A DNA stretch of 64,000 nucleotides, from assembly GCA_002256395.1 (NCBI GenBank), contig NKJG01000002.1, positions 397,098 through 461,097 of the forward strand. Direction: 5' to 3'. Within the stretch, counting starts at the first letter, position 1. Each line of letters opens with the position of its first letter. The notes under the pieces are model-generated. The model saw only the letters and a list, made by a program, of their open reading frames with translations. It did not search any database and was not told the origin of the DNA. This document shows, in pieces, positions 55,543-64,000 of this stretch. The position numbers and the translations under genes are program-made. This DNA is from Bacteroidetes bacterium B1(2017) (lineage in GTDB: Bacteria; Bacteroidota; Bacteroidia; UKL13-3).

Positions 55543-56058
55543 CTACTTTTTTCTTGACAACTTTAGGGAAAGTCCTCGCTTGCGTTTATAAATATGCTGT
55601 TGATCCATATTGCCAGCAACCACAGAAATATTGCCATCCCGCTCCAACATGGATAAGCCAACATCAGAAAATTCAGATAGTCCATGTTCACGAATGGCTT
55701 CTTTGAGTTCGGATAAGGTAATTTTTTCCCTATCTAAATTTGCCGTCTGTATTTCACCCTTATATATCAATAAAGTAGGCTCACCTTCTAATAGTATTTG
55801 CAAATTTCTATTTTTATAGACCAAAAGCTTCAAAGCATAATTTACAATAAACAAACTCGTTGCTGCAATTATGCCACCTTGCAGGCTAGTGTCTGTACCA
55901 ACCATTGCGTTTTGAACCGAGTTGGAAATCAGTAAGATTAATATCAAATCAGAGGTATTCAGCTGACTTAATTCTTTTTTACCCATTAGTCGCATTGCGA
56001 TAATCATAAATAGGTAAACACTAATACTTCGTAAAACTACTTCTGCTATATTATTCAT
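55543..56058 (-). CDS. DUF421 (YetF-like) membrane protein
   Basis: Three N-terminal membrane helices contain IAMRLMGKKELSQLNTSDLILILLISNSVQNA, the DUF421 signature. A cytoplasmic domain follows (EGEPTLLIYKGEIQ, LREHGLS-type segment, VGLSMLERDGNISVV). The function of the family is poorly known; in Bacillus, YetF-like proteins are linked to spores. The gene diverges from pyrC with a 31-bp gap. Confidence 0.85.
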   Translation of the reverse strand: MNNIAEVVLRSISVYLFMIIAMRLMGKKELSQLNTSDLILILLISNSVQNAMVGTDTSLQGGIIAATSLFIVNYALKLLVYKNRNLQILLEGEPTLLIYKGEIQTANLDREKITLSELKEAIREHGLSEFSDVGLSMLERDGNISVVAGNMDQQHIYKRKRGLSLKLSRKK

Positions 56059-56089
56059 TTGTACTCAAATTTAGTAAGTTCGCATCACA

Positions 56090-57427
56090 ATGAAAACAAT
56101 ATTAATTCGCAATGCCAAGTTGGTAAATGAAGGTGAAATAGTTCATGCCGACGTTTTTATCAAGGGAAATTTTATTGAAAAAATAGAACGTCAGGGTATT
56201 TCTATGCCTGCCGATTTAGTTATAAATGCAGAAGGCAAATACCTTTTTCCTGGATTAATAGACGACCAGGTGCATTTTAGAGAACCAGGATTAACCCATA
56301 AAGGTGAAATCTATACCGAAGCCAAAGCCGCAGTGGCAGGCGGTGTAACATCCTACATGGAAATGCCAAATACCTCCCCTTCTGCAACAACAATTGAATT
56401 ACTTGAACAAAAATATTCCAGAGCCTCTCAATGCAGCCTAGCCAATTATAGTTTCTTTATGGGTACCACAAACCATAATTTACCAGAACTATTAAAGGTA
56501 GATGAAAGCAAAATTTGTGGGGTGAAAATATTTATGGGTTCAAGCACTGGTGATATGTTGGTGGATGATCCAAAGGCGCTAGAATCAATATTCTCGGAGG
56601 TAAAAACGCTTATTGCTACCCATTGTGAATATGATCCTTTAGTAAAACAAAATCAAGCCAAGGTGCTAGCAAAATATGGCGAAAATATAGATGCAAGTTA
56701 CCACTCCATGATTAGAAGTGAAGAAGCCTGTTACCTATCTTCCTCTTTTGCTGTTGAGCTAGCCAAAAAGCATAATACTAGGCTTCATATACTGCATATT
56801 AGCACCGCTAAGGAACTCAGTTTATTTAGCAATTCATTGCCTTTAGTTCAAAAGAAAATTACAGCCGAAGCATGTGTTCATCATCTTTGGTTCAGCCAAG
56901 AAGATTATAAAACAAAAGGTAATTTTATAAAGTGGAACCCAGCAGTTAAACAAGCCTCTGATAGAGATGCCATTTTACAGGCCGTAATTGATAATAGAAT
57001 TGATGTGATTGCTACCGATCATGCGCCGCATACTTTAGAAGAAAAGAGTGCTTCGTATTTAAAAGCACCATCGGGTGGCCCCTTGGTTCAGCATAGCTTA
57101 AACGCATTGTTGCAACTATACAAACAAGGCAAAATTACCCTAGAGAAAATTGCAGAAAAAACAGCCCATAATGTGGCCATTTTATTTGAAATAGATCGTA
57201 GAGGATTTATTAGAGAAGGCTTTTATGCCGATTTAGTTATAGTTGATTTAAAAGATACGTATACCGTTAGTAAAAGCAATATTTTATACAAATGCGGCTG
57301 GAGTCCGTTTGAAGGACAAGAATTTAATTCTGTTATAACGCATACCCTTGTAAACGGAAATGTAGTTTATAAAGAAGGCCAATTTGACGAAAGTAACTTG
57401 GGTATGCGTTTACATTTCAATAGATAA
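56090..57427 (+). CDS. pyrC: Dihydroorotase PyrC
   Basis: PyrC catalyses the third step of pyrimidine synthesis. Motifs are IDDQVHFREPGLTH, the carboxylated-Lys segment GVKIFMGSS, ATHCEYD, LHILHIST and DVIATDHAPHT. The first metal motif has Gln where most enzymes have the first His of HxH; this DDQVH form is usual in Bacteroidota. The 445-residue length fits the class I type. Confidence 0.93.
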   Translation: MKTILIRNAKLVNEGEIVHADVFIKGNFIEKIERQGISMPADLVINAEGKYLFPGLIDDQVHFREPGLTHKGEIYTEAKAAVAGGVTSYMEMPNTSPSATTIELLEQKYSRASQCSLANYSFFMGTTNHNLPELLKVDESKICGVKIFMGSSTGDMLVDDPKALESIFSEVKTLIATHCEYDPLVKQNQAKVLAKYGENIDASYHSMIRSEEACYLSSSFAVELAKKHNTRLHILHISTAKELSLFSNSLPLVQKKITAEACVHHLWFSQEDYKTKGNFIKWNPAVKQASDRDAILQAVIDNRIDVIATDHAPHTLEEKSASYLKAPSGGPLVQHSLNALLQLYKQGKITLEKIAEKTAHNVAILFEIDRRGFIREGFYADLVIVDLKDTYTVSKSNILYKCGWSPFEGQEFNSVITHTLVNGNVVYKEGQFDESNLGMRLHFNR

Positions 57428-57431
57428 AAAT

Positions 57432-57887
57432 ATGACTATACATCAATGGCTAGAAGCGTATGGCGAGAGCCACAAAAACTCACTCAATAAAACAATTCAC
57501 TGGATTTGTGTTCCAATTATTTTCTTCAGCATAGTAGCAATGTTTTCCTTAATTCCAGTTCCAACACCTTTCGGTTTGAACCTTAATTTAGCAGAACTTA
57601 GCCTGATATTTGCCTCCCTATTTTACATTCGACTTTCTTGGAAATTAGCCCTTGGAGCTATCGTATTTGCAGGTATTTGTTTAGGCATAAGTCTTAGCCT
57701 ACAAAGCAATGGATATCCTGTTTTTTCCATCGCTCTTTCGCTTTTTATTGCAGCTTGGATAGGACAATTTTATGGGCACCATGTGGAAGGAAAAAAGCCT
57801 TCGTTTTTAAAAGATATTCAATTCTTGCTTATTGGACCAATTTGGTTACTAGCCGATTTCTATAAAAAATGGAAAATTAACTATTGA
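57432..57887 (+). CDS. Mpo1-like (DUF962) membrane protein
   Basis: This protein of about 151 residues has the Mpo1/YGL010w signature YGESHKNSLNKTIHWICVP, four hydrophobic segments, and GQFYGHHVEGKKPSF with the second His cluster. In yeast Mpo1 is an iron-dependent dioxygenase in alpha-oxidation of 2-hydroxy fatty acids. The ATG at 57432 follows the pyrC stop by 4 bp, so the two are co-transcribed. Confidence 0.88.
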   Translation: MTIHQWLEAYGESHKNSLNKTIHWICVPIIFFSIVAMFSLIPVPTPFGLNLNLAELSLIFASLFYIRLSWKLALGAIVFAGICLGISLSLQSNGYPVFSIALSLFIAAWIGQFYGHHVEGKKPSFLKDIQFLLIGPIWLLADFYKKWKINY

Positions 57888-58521
57888 TTTTTTGCTCTAA
57901 AATAATCTTTTCAAGAACGCCAAAATAAAAAACAATATACCCAGCAATGGCAATCAAATGATACAAAGTATCTTCATTTAATAAAGGCGATATTTGGAAT
58001 CCTAAAAATTGAACCAATGTTGCAATTACAATGGTAATGCAGGTTATGACAAAATAAACATTTCCTTTTTTACTTTTTAGATGCAGGATATTTAATACGG
58101 TAAACAAAATTAAAATAGGAGAATAATTCGCAATGACGAGTGTAAATTGGTGAATAATAAAGGAGCATCCAACAAACAATATCAGCTGAATCAATGCAAT
58201 TACAGCAAGAACCTTAGCAAGGTTCCCTTCGAAAAATTGCTGAATGGTATACCTAAAAAGAAAATAGGTAGCAAAGGCAATAGATAAATAGGTTAAGGTA
58301 GTTGGAATATATCGTTGATCTATTACTTGAAAAAAACCATGATCTAAACCTCCCATAAAGGCTGCCATTCCAACAAAAAAAATAAATAATACCAAATTCG
58401 AGGACCGATTTGAAATAGAGAATGGATTGCTTTTGCCATACAATGCCCCTGAAATTAAGAGGCAAATTGCAGCAAGTATAAAATCGGTAATGGAAACTAA
58501 TTGAAGAGGAGTAATAGTCAT
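57877..58521 (-). CDS. Seven-helix membrane protein (DUF6962-like)
   Basis: This hydrophobic protein of about 214 residues has seven likely helices. GGLDHGFFQ in helix 2-3 and EDTLYHLIAI in the last pair hold the Asp/His residues typical of ceramidase-like CREST membrane hydrolases, but this relation is a guess. The ATG at 58521 is chosen over a TTG at 58542. Its 3' end overlaps the Mpo1-like gene by 11 bp. Confidence 0.7.
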   Translation of the reverse strand: MTITPLQLVSITDFILAAICLLISGALYGKSNPFSISNRSSNLVLFIFFVGMAAFMGGLDHGFFQVIDQRYIPTTLTYLSIAFATYFLFRYTIQQFFEGNLAKVLAVIALIQLILFVGCSFIIHQFTLVIANYSPILILFTVLNILHLKSKKGNVYFVITCITIVIATLVQFLGFQISPLLNEDTLYHLIAIAGYIVFYFGVLEKIILEQKINS

Positions 58522-58592
58522 TATTAAAAATAAGTTTAACAAGTATAAAAACTATTTTTTAATATGTAAAGGCTATAAAAGAAATTCTATTT

Positions 58593-59171
58593 TTATGCCA
58601 GTAATAAATCATCCAAGTTCTTTCGAGTTCTAGGGGTATTTTCTCTAGTTAGAAAGGGCTCTTCCAGCTTTTCAGCACTATCAGAATAACCTAAAGCAAA
58701 TACAATTACAGGTTCCATTTCTTCGGATAATGAAAATAATTCTTTTGCCTTGTCCTTATCAAAACCACCCATTGGGTGCGACATAATATTCATGGAGGTA
58801 GCCTGTAAAGAAAAGGCTGCATTTGCCGAACCAACATCATGCAATGCCATTCCATTTAGTGGACTTCCCTCTCTTGTATAGGTTGTTTTTGCCACACTTA
58901 AAACTAATGCTGCTGCATTCTTAGCCCAAGGAGCATTTCCACCAGCCAAAGTTGAAAGCAATTTCTCAAAATTATCGCTTCCTTTTAACCCCAACACATA
59001 TCGCCATGGTTGCTCATTCACCGCACTAAACATCCAACTTGCAGCTTCAACCATTGTTTTTAATTGGTCGTTGGTAAGCTCTCTATCACTAAAACTTCTG
59101 CCACTCCACCTGTCTTTTATTACTTCCATTACAGGGTATTGAGTCTTTGCTATCTTATTTTCGTTTTTCAT
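58593..59171 (-). CDS. Nitroreductase-family oxidoreductase
   Basis: This 192-residue protein has the FMN nitroreductase signatures DRWSGRSFSD, NEQPWRYVLG and GMALHDVGSANAAFSLQA. It reduces nitro, quinone or enone compounds with NAD(P)H; the substrate is not predictable. The ATG at 59171 is chosen because the longer frame runs into a repeat. It is not closely similar to the nitroreductase half of the Rv1355c fusion at 4582. Confidence 0.88.
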   Translation of the reverse strand: MKNENKIAKTQYPVMEVIKDRWSGRSFSDRELTNDQLKTMVEAASWMFSAVNEQPWRYVLGLKGSDNFEKLLSTLAGGNAPWAKNAAALVLSVAKTTYTREGSPLNGMALHDVGSANAAFSLQATSMNIMSHPMGGFDKDKAKELFSLSEEMEPVIVFALGYSDSAEKLEEPFLTRENTPRTRKNLDDLLLA

Positions 59172-59187
59172 GTTTATTTCGTTTTCT

Positions 59188-59285
59188 GCTTGCTGGTCGC
59201 GGGTTGCTGGTAATTTTTTAAAGCACCAGCGACCAGCGACTTTCCTCCTCCCAGCGACCAGCAACTTTCCCCCAACAAGCGACCT
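59188..59285. repeat. Intergenic CCAGCGACCAGC repeat cluster
   Basis: Two direct copies, CCAGCGACCAGCGACTTTCC (59226-59245) and CCAGCGACCAGCAACTTTCC (59251-59270), follow an inverted copy (TTGCTGGTCGCGGGTTGCTGG, from 59190). The block can fold into a GC-rich hairpin and lies between the nitroreductase and pirin genes. It looks like a REP-type dispersed repeat. Confidence 0.75.
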
Positions 59286-59291
59286 TCTTCC

Positions 59292-60002
59292 CTACCTCAT
59301 CGGTACTTCCATTAAAAGCACTTCTGCATCTTGAGACAAAGCCTCAAAATTAAATTCATTTATCTCCCAAATCCCATACCCATCTCGGGTGTTAAGCTCT
59401 TGCGAATTTATTTTAACATCGCCGTTTAATACAAAAACGTATACTCCATTACCTTCTTTTTTGAGTTTGTAATTTGCTTTTTGTCCCATATCAAATTTGC
59501 CTAAATGAAACCAAGCATCTTGATGAATCCAAACACCCTCATCACTAGCATTAGGCGAAAGTATTTGTTGAAATTTATTTTTTCTATCTGCCAAATTCAA
59601 GGTAATTTGGTCGTATCGAGGGGGAACATTTTTTTTATTTGGGATTACCCAAATTTGAAGAAACTTAGTTAACCTGTCTTTATTTTTATTGTACTCACTA
59701 TGATAAATTCCAGTGCCAGCACTCATTACTTGAATATCACCATTTTTAATAACGGTGGTATTTCCCATCGAGTCTTTATGCTCCAAATCACCTTCTAAAG
59801 GAATAGAAATAATCTCCATATTATCATGGGGGTGAGTTCCAAAACCCATTCCAGCATCTACCCTATCATCATTTAATACGCGTAACATACCAAAATGGAT
59901 ACGCTCTGGATTATAATAGGAAGCAAAACTAAAAGTATGAAAAGATTCTAACCAACCATGCTGAGCATGACCACGTGTATTTGCCTTATGTACTACTTCC
60001 AT
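59292..60002 (-). CDS. Pirin-family bicupin
   Basis: This 236-residue two-cupin protein has the metal-binding block GFGTHPHDNMEIISIPLEG and HSEYN, as in YhhW-type quercetinase-like pirins. ESFHTFSFASYYNPER is the N-terminal hallmark. It may act as a dioxygenase or redox-linked regulator. It is 8 bp from the terC-like gene on the same strand. Confidence 0.92.
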   Translation of the reverse strand: MEVVHKANTRGHAQHGWLESFHTFSFASYYNPERIHFGMLRVLNDDRVDAGMGFGTHPHDNMEIISIPLEGDLEHKDSMGNTTVIKNGDIQVMSAGTGIYHSEYNKNKDRLTKFLQIWVIPNKKNVPPRYDQITLNLADRKNKFQQILSPNASDEGVWIHQDAWFHLGKFDMGQKANYKLKKEGNGVYVFVLNGDVKINSQELNTRDGYGIWEINEFNFEALSQDAEVLLMEVPMR

Positions 60003-60010
60003 ACAATAAA

Positions 60011-60709
60011 TTAGTGTTTTTTAGCGGTTTTCATTTGTATAACATCTACTAAAAATGCAAATGCCATAGAGAAATAAATATATGCTTTAGGTATATGTTG
60101 ATCCAATCCTTCTGCTATTAATGAAATACCAATTACAATTAAAAAGCAAAGGGCTAAAACTTTAAAAGAAGGATGCTCATGAATAAATTTACTGATAGAA
60201 CCAGAAGCCATCAACATAATTCCAACAGAGATAATTACGGCTGCATACATTATCCAAATATTATCCACCATACCAACTGCCGTTACAATTGAATCAATAG
60301 AAAACACTATATCTAAAACCAAAATTTGCAGTAATAAATCTTTAAATGTGTGTGCCTTAGTCTTTACTAAATCGTCTTCCTCACCAGCATGTTCTGTTTT
60401 AAGATATATTTCTTTGGTACTTTTATACATTAAAAACAAACCTCCAGTTATTAAAATTATATCCTTCCCCGAAATATCAATATCAGCAATTGTAAACAAA
60501 TCATTTTCTAATTTCATGATATAAGAGATCAAGGTTAAAAGAACCAATCTCATAATCATAGCTAAACCCATACCCGTTTGTCTAAGCTTTTTGCGTTCGG
60601 CTTGAGGTAATTTGTCGGATAGAATAGAAATAAATATTACATTGTCAATTCCAAGGATAACCTCCAAGGATACTAAGGTTAAAAGTGCTACTAATAAGTC
60701 TGTTGTCAT
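60011..60709 (-). CDS. TerC-family membrane protein
   Basis: This seven-helix protein of 232 residues has the TerC signature LEVILGIDNVIFISILSDKLP and the second acidic segment LQILVLDIVFSIDSIVTAVGM. Relatives protect against tellurite or export Mn2+. It is probably co-transcribed with the pirin gene that follows. Confidence 0.9.
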   Translation of the reverse strand: MTTDLLVALLTLVSLEVILGIDNVIFISILSDKLPQAERKKLRQTGMGLAMIMRLVLLTLISYIMKLENDLFTIADIDISGKDIILITGGLFLMYKSTKEIYLKTEHAGEEDDLVKTKAHTFKDLLLQILVLDIVFSIDSIVTAVGMVDNIWIMYAAVIISVGIMLMASGSISKFIHEHPSFKVLALCFLIVIGISLIAEGLDQHIPKAYIYFSMAFAFLVDVIQMKTAKKH

Positions 60710-60805
60710 GTTTAAATCAAAAAAAATATTACTTCAATGATAGCCGATTTCCGCTTAAGGAACAATATTGGCTAGCATTTTAACCCTAAATCAATGGTCA
60801 ACAAT

Positions 60806-62182
60806 TTAGTAGAGAAGTTTGCCCGAGAGGAAGTCTCGATACCAAAAAGCCGAATTTTTAATAATTCTTTCTTGAGTTAAATAGTCAATATATATCAATC
60901 CAAAACGTTGATGATACCCTTCAGCCCACTCAAAATTATCTGTTAAAGACCATACAAAATATCCTGCAATTTTATGGTTTTCAGAATAGGCCTTATAAAC
61001 TTGTTCAATATGCTTTTCTAAATAATGAATACGTTGAATGTCTTCTACCCTACCCAAAATAACTTCATCCTCAAAGGAGGCTCCATTTTCGGTAATTATA
61101 ATTTTTTGAACCCCTTCATAAGCACTAAAGTTCTTAATAGATTCATAAATGGAAGCTGGATAAACTTCCCAATCCATTTTTGTATGATGAACCTTACGCT
61201 CACTTGCCATAACAATTTTAGCTCGTAAATAGGGCGTAAAAATGCTACTAGTAACCACCTCTCTAGTATACACCTGCAATCCTATAAAATCGAAATTAGT
61301 CTTAATAAGTTCCATATCGCCAGGCATTACCCATTTATTTATCTTATTTAATATGGGTAAGGTTTCTATGGGGTAACCTAAACCTAATATGGGCTCAATA
61401 AACAATCTATTTACCAATGCATCCATTCTTTTGGATGCCATTAAATCACTTCCTTTTGTTGAATAGGGAGTAATCAAGGATGAACTTAATGTTGTTCCAA
61501 CATTGGCATCAGGATATAATTCTTTTATGGTTCTATACCCAATAGACATGCATAAACAAGCATGATGAACAGCCGGTAAAAAATTAGATAAGCCCTTTTT
61601 TCCAGGTGCATGAAAGCCTGCAAAATATCCCGCTCCAGTAAATACTAATGGTTCATTTAAAACCATCCAATTTTTCACTTTTCCACCAAATGCTTTTAAA
61701 CAAACACGCACATATTCTTCAAACCAAGTCGTAATATTTCTATTTGTCCATCCTCCTTGTTTTTCAAGTTCTAGAGGCAAATCCCAATGATAAAGCGTTA
61801 TCCAAGGCTCTATGCCATTTTCTAAACAGGTATCTATTACTTGGTGATAATAATTTAGCCCTGCCCTATTTACTTCGCCCGTTCCATTTGGCAAAATGCG
61901 CGACCACGACAATGAAAATCTGAAATTGGGAATTCCTAAATCTTTAATTAAAGAGATATCCCCCTTAAAATGGTGGTAAAAATTACTGGCGGTAAAGTGT
62001 GTCGATTTATCTTTAATTTTCCCTTTGGTAACAAAGTCATCCCAAATGGATGGGCCTTTTCCATGAAGGGTGTGAGCACCCTCTGTTTGTAGAGCTGAGG
62101 CAGAAACTCCCCAACAAAATTTTCTACCAAAATCTGAACGTGTAGGCATTTTATGTTCGCCAAAACTACTCCAATTATTCAT
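60806..62182 (-). CDS. Glycoside hydrolase family 1 beta-glycosidase
   Basis: This 458-residue GH1 enzyme has N-terminal FCWGVSASALQTEGA, acid/base Glu in WMVLNEPLVF and nucleophile Glu in IIITENGAS. SLTDNFEWAEGYHQRFGL is the family C-terminal block. No signal peptide is seen, so it acts in the cytosol on a small beta-glycoside. Its start overlaps the stop of the glycosyltransferase gene (TAATG). Confidence 0.93.
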   Translation of the reverse strand: MNNWSSFGEHKMPTRSDFGRKFCWGVSASALQTEGAHTLHGKGPSIWDDFVTKGKIKDKSTHFTASNFYHHFKGDISLIKDLGIPNFRFSLSWSRILPNGTGEVNRAGLNYYHQVIDTCLENGIEPWITLYHWDLPLELEKQGGWTNRNITTWFEEYVRVCLKAFGGKVKNWMVLNEPLVFTGAGYFAGFHAPGKKGLSNFLPAVHHACLCMSIGYRTIKELYPDANVGTTLSSSLITPYSTKGSDLMASKRMDALVNRLFIEPILGLGYPIETLPILNKINKWVMPGDMELIKTNFDFIGLQVYTREVVTSSIFTPYLRAKIVMASERKVHHTKMDWEVYPASIYESIKNFSAYEGVQKIIITENGASFEDEVILGRVEDIQRIHYLEKHIEQVYKAYSENHKIAGYFVWSLTDNFEWAEGYHQRFGLIYIDYLTQERIIKNSAFWYRDFLSGKLLY

Positions 62183-63228
62183 TATAAATTCTTAAATAAC
62201 TTAGAATAGGATTTGTCTTTTTTTGAAGGAAGCGTGCTCTGGTTTGCATGATTCTTTACAATCGTTTCAATAATTTCTGCTGTATTATCAGGATAATCAA
62301 CCTCAACAATTTCGGTAGATAGTATCCAATTCCCAATGGCATCTCTATTTTTCTTATTTAACTTCTTAATGCTGCTAACTCCCATTTGACTGAGCATTGC
62401 GGCATTGCAGTGTTGCTCAAATTGATTTTTCATTGGAATAACAAGGAGTTTCTTCTTTAGGAATAATGCCTCACTAGTAGTTCCAAATCCTGCATTACAA
62501 ATAACACCTTCGCAAGAACCCAAACTACTTAAAAACTTGTCGCTATGAATGGGTTGAATCTTACAATTCTTTTCCTTGTATTTTTTCTTGCTATGTTTAG
62601 AAAAAATCTCCCACTTAATTGCCTCAAATTTCTGCAAATGCTTTATTATTTTTTTATCAGAATAAGCCGGTAAATATACCGTATAATGCCCTTCACTAGT
62701 GGGTGTTAACTCACGTACTTCCTTACGTATTATGGGAGTAAATACATGCTGATCCAAAGCTTTAAAATGATATCCATATCCTATAGTTACTGGAGCATAA
62801 TGAGATAAAACAAGTTTGCCTAACAAATCTGTTTTGGCAGGCATTGGAGCCATTGGGTGTAAGGTTGCTATTTGATTGCTTAAACCAATGCAAGGCTTGC
62901 CTGCCTTTAGTGCCGCCCAACTCGAAACAGGTTCAAAATCACTAATGATTAAATCGTATTTATGTATAGGTAAGGTTTTAATCTCCTTCATCAATTTAAA
63001 ACTTTTCAGCTTCCAATAGGTTCGCCATACATCTACTCCACCTTGCTTTCCAAACACAAACGACAACCCATTGTATTTGTATTTTACCTCAAAAGGTAAT
63101 TCAATATCCGAAGATGTGCCACTAACTAAAATATCAACCTGACCCCATTTCTGGAGATGAGGAATTATCTCAATTGCTCTAGTTATATGCCCGTTTCCTG
63201 TTCCTTGAACTCCGTATAATATTTTCAT
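62182..63228 (-). CDS. MJ1255-type glycosyltransferase
   Basis: This GT-B-fold protein of 348 residues starts MKILYGVQGTGNGHITRAIEI, like the MJ1255/VC2487 family and distantly MurG. The C-terminal nucleotide-sugar region includes GVICNAGFGTTSEALFLKKKLLVIP. Acceptor and donor are unknown. It overlaps both neighbours (ATGA with the phosphoesterase, TAATG with GH1). Confidence 0.85.
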   Translation of the reverse strand: MKILYGVQGTGNGHITRAIEIIPHLQKWGQVDILVSGTSSDIELPFEVKYKYNGLSFVFGKQGGVDVWRTYWKLKSFKLMKEIKTLPIHKYDLIISDFEPVSSWAALKAGKPCIGLSNQIATLHPMAPMPAKTDLLGKLVLSHYAPVTIGYGYHFKALDQHVFTPIIRKEVRELTPTSEGHYTVYLPAYSDKKIIKHLQKFEAIKWEIFSKHSKKKYKEKNCKIQPIHSDKFLSSLGSCEGVICNAGFGTTSEALFLKKKLLVIPMKNQFEQHCNAAMLSQMGVSSIKKLNKKNRDAIGNWILSTEIVEVDYPDNTAEIIETIVKNHANQSTLPSKKDKSYSKLFKNL

Positions 63229-64000
63229 TTAGTGGCTTTATTTAATCCTTCTGAACCAACCGTAAACTCGCTCAACAACTGATCAAAAATCTTGTCATTA
63301 CTCATCATCACCAAGTCATCCACTTCGTCGTCGACATCCGTTTCAAACTGTGATTCATCAAATTTATAAAGGCTCCAAGCTCCATTCGCATATTCAAGTG
63401 AAGTTAAATTTTCAATCCAGTCTCCGGAATTTAAGTACTGAATACTTCCCTTATCGGTACTTACAGTTTTCATTTCGGGTTGGTGAATATGGCCACATAA
63501 AACATATTCATACCCCTTTGATAGGGCAATTTCGGCACATATCTTTTCAAAATCATTGATAAACTTCACCGCTTGCTTCACACTATTCTTAATATTTTTG
63601 GATAAGGATATTTTACCCTTTCCCATTTTTTCAGAAATCCAGTTACAGCAGGCATTTATGAGTATCAAAAGATCATACCCGTGCGATCCAAGTCGAGTGA
63701 GCCATTTCGAATGCTTCATGGTAACATCAAATACATCTCCATGAAAAATCCAGGTTTTCTTACCATCTATATCTAATACCAATTTGTTTTCTATGCTAAG
63801 CGAACCCATTTTAAAGCCAGCAAATTTTCGTAACAGCTCATCATGGTTCCCTGTAATATAATCTACCTTAATGCCTTGGCTTGTCCATTTAATAATTTTT
63901 TGAATGACCTTCATATGCGATTTAGGCCAGTAACGTTTGCTAAATTGCCACATGTCAATAATATCACCATTAAGAATAACACGGTGAGGTTTTATGCTGT
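63225..64000 (-). CDS. LpxH-like metallophosphoesterase (5' end outside window)
   Basis: The frame is open to the end of the window, where ILNGDIIDMWQF begins the metal site. GNHDELL, FHGDVFD and LCGHIHQPEM complete the two-metal phosphoesterase motifs. It resembles UDP-2,3-diacylglucosamine hydrolases of lipid A synthesis, but may hydrolyse another nucleotide-linked lipid. An acidic C-terminal tail (TDVDDEVDD) is unusual. Confidence 0.88.
   Translation of the reverse strand, partial: SIKPHRVILNGDIIDMWQFSKRYWPKSHMKVIQKIIKWTSQGIKVDYITGNHDELLRKFAGFKMGSLSIENKLVLDIDGKKTWIFHGDVFDVTMKHSKWLTRLGSHGYDLLILINACCNWISEKMGKGKISLSKNIKNSVKQAVKFINDFEKICAEIALSKGYEYVLCGHIHQPEMKTVSTDKGSIQYLNSGDWIENLTSLEYANGAWSLYKFDESQFETDVDDEVDDLVMMSNDKIFDQLLSEFTVGSEGLNKATK

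Overview
The window comes from a low-GC (roughly one third G+C) member of the Bacteroidota. This follows from two very large secreted proteins ending in type IX secretion sorting domains, lipoproteins with a typical lipobox, many 7TM-DISM and PAS sensor kinases, a promoter resembling the TTTG/TAnnTTTG type, and a Gln-for-His dihydroorotase motif. Genus and order cannot be fixed from the sequence. No rRNA or tRNA gene was found.

Layout. (1) 1-16258: the end of rluF, then a tightly overlapping minus-strand operon (666-6843). It encodes an E1-like/nitroreductase fusion (Rv1355c family), a GNAT/FeeM-like acyltransferase, a 7TM-DISM histidine kinase and a receiver-kinase hybrid. A matching stand-alone receiver is divergent at 6937. 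After it come a SWIM-SNF2 helicase, a lipoprotein cyclophilin, a PIF1-like helicase, two uncharacterised proteins and a PAS kinase. (2) 16255-30919: an esterase, a LamG-containing secreted protein, the iron-sulfur assembly operon sufBCDS-lipoprotein-sufE-sufT, then ligA and mnmE. (3) 30976-45773: a 14.8-kb integrated element. (4) 46153-64000: an SBBP-repeat secreted protein, a photolyase cluster (two photolyase-family proteins, DUF2256, DUF2805), a kinase-like protein without an ATPase domain, transporters, pyrC, nitroreductase, pirin and TerC. The window ends in a minus-strand trio of LpxH-like phosphoesterase, MJ1255-type glycosyltransferase and family-1 glycosidase.

The integrated element sits exactly in the intrinsic terminator of mnmE and is bounded by a 12-bp direct repeat (TCAAGGGTTTTC). 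It supplies a replacement half-hairpin, so the terminator survives insertion. It carries an excisionase-like protein, a tyrosine integrase, a second HTH protein, a DUF3987 ATPase and a coiled-coil HTH protein. Its defence cargo is a type I restriction-modification operon with a DUF3800 gene, a membrane-anchored TIR protein and a possibly HEPN-like protein, followed by an AbiE toxin-antitoxin pair. The hsdM gene is broken: an internal deletion removes part of the N-terminal domain and shifts the frame, so the restriction system is probably inactive while its TIR passenger is intact.

The two most promising leads for undescribed biology are the acyltransferase/E1-nitroreductase/two-component operon at 666-7410 and the TIR plus HEPN-like pair embedded in the hsd operon at 35506-36685. 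A 10-bp palindrome, GGTTCGAACC, also recurs inside core genes far more often than composition predicts.
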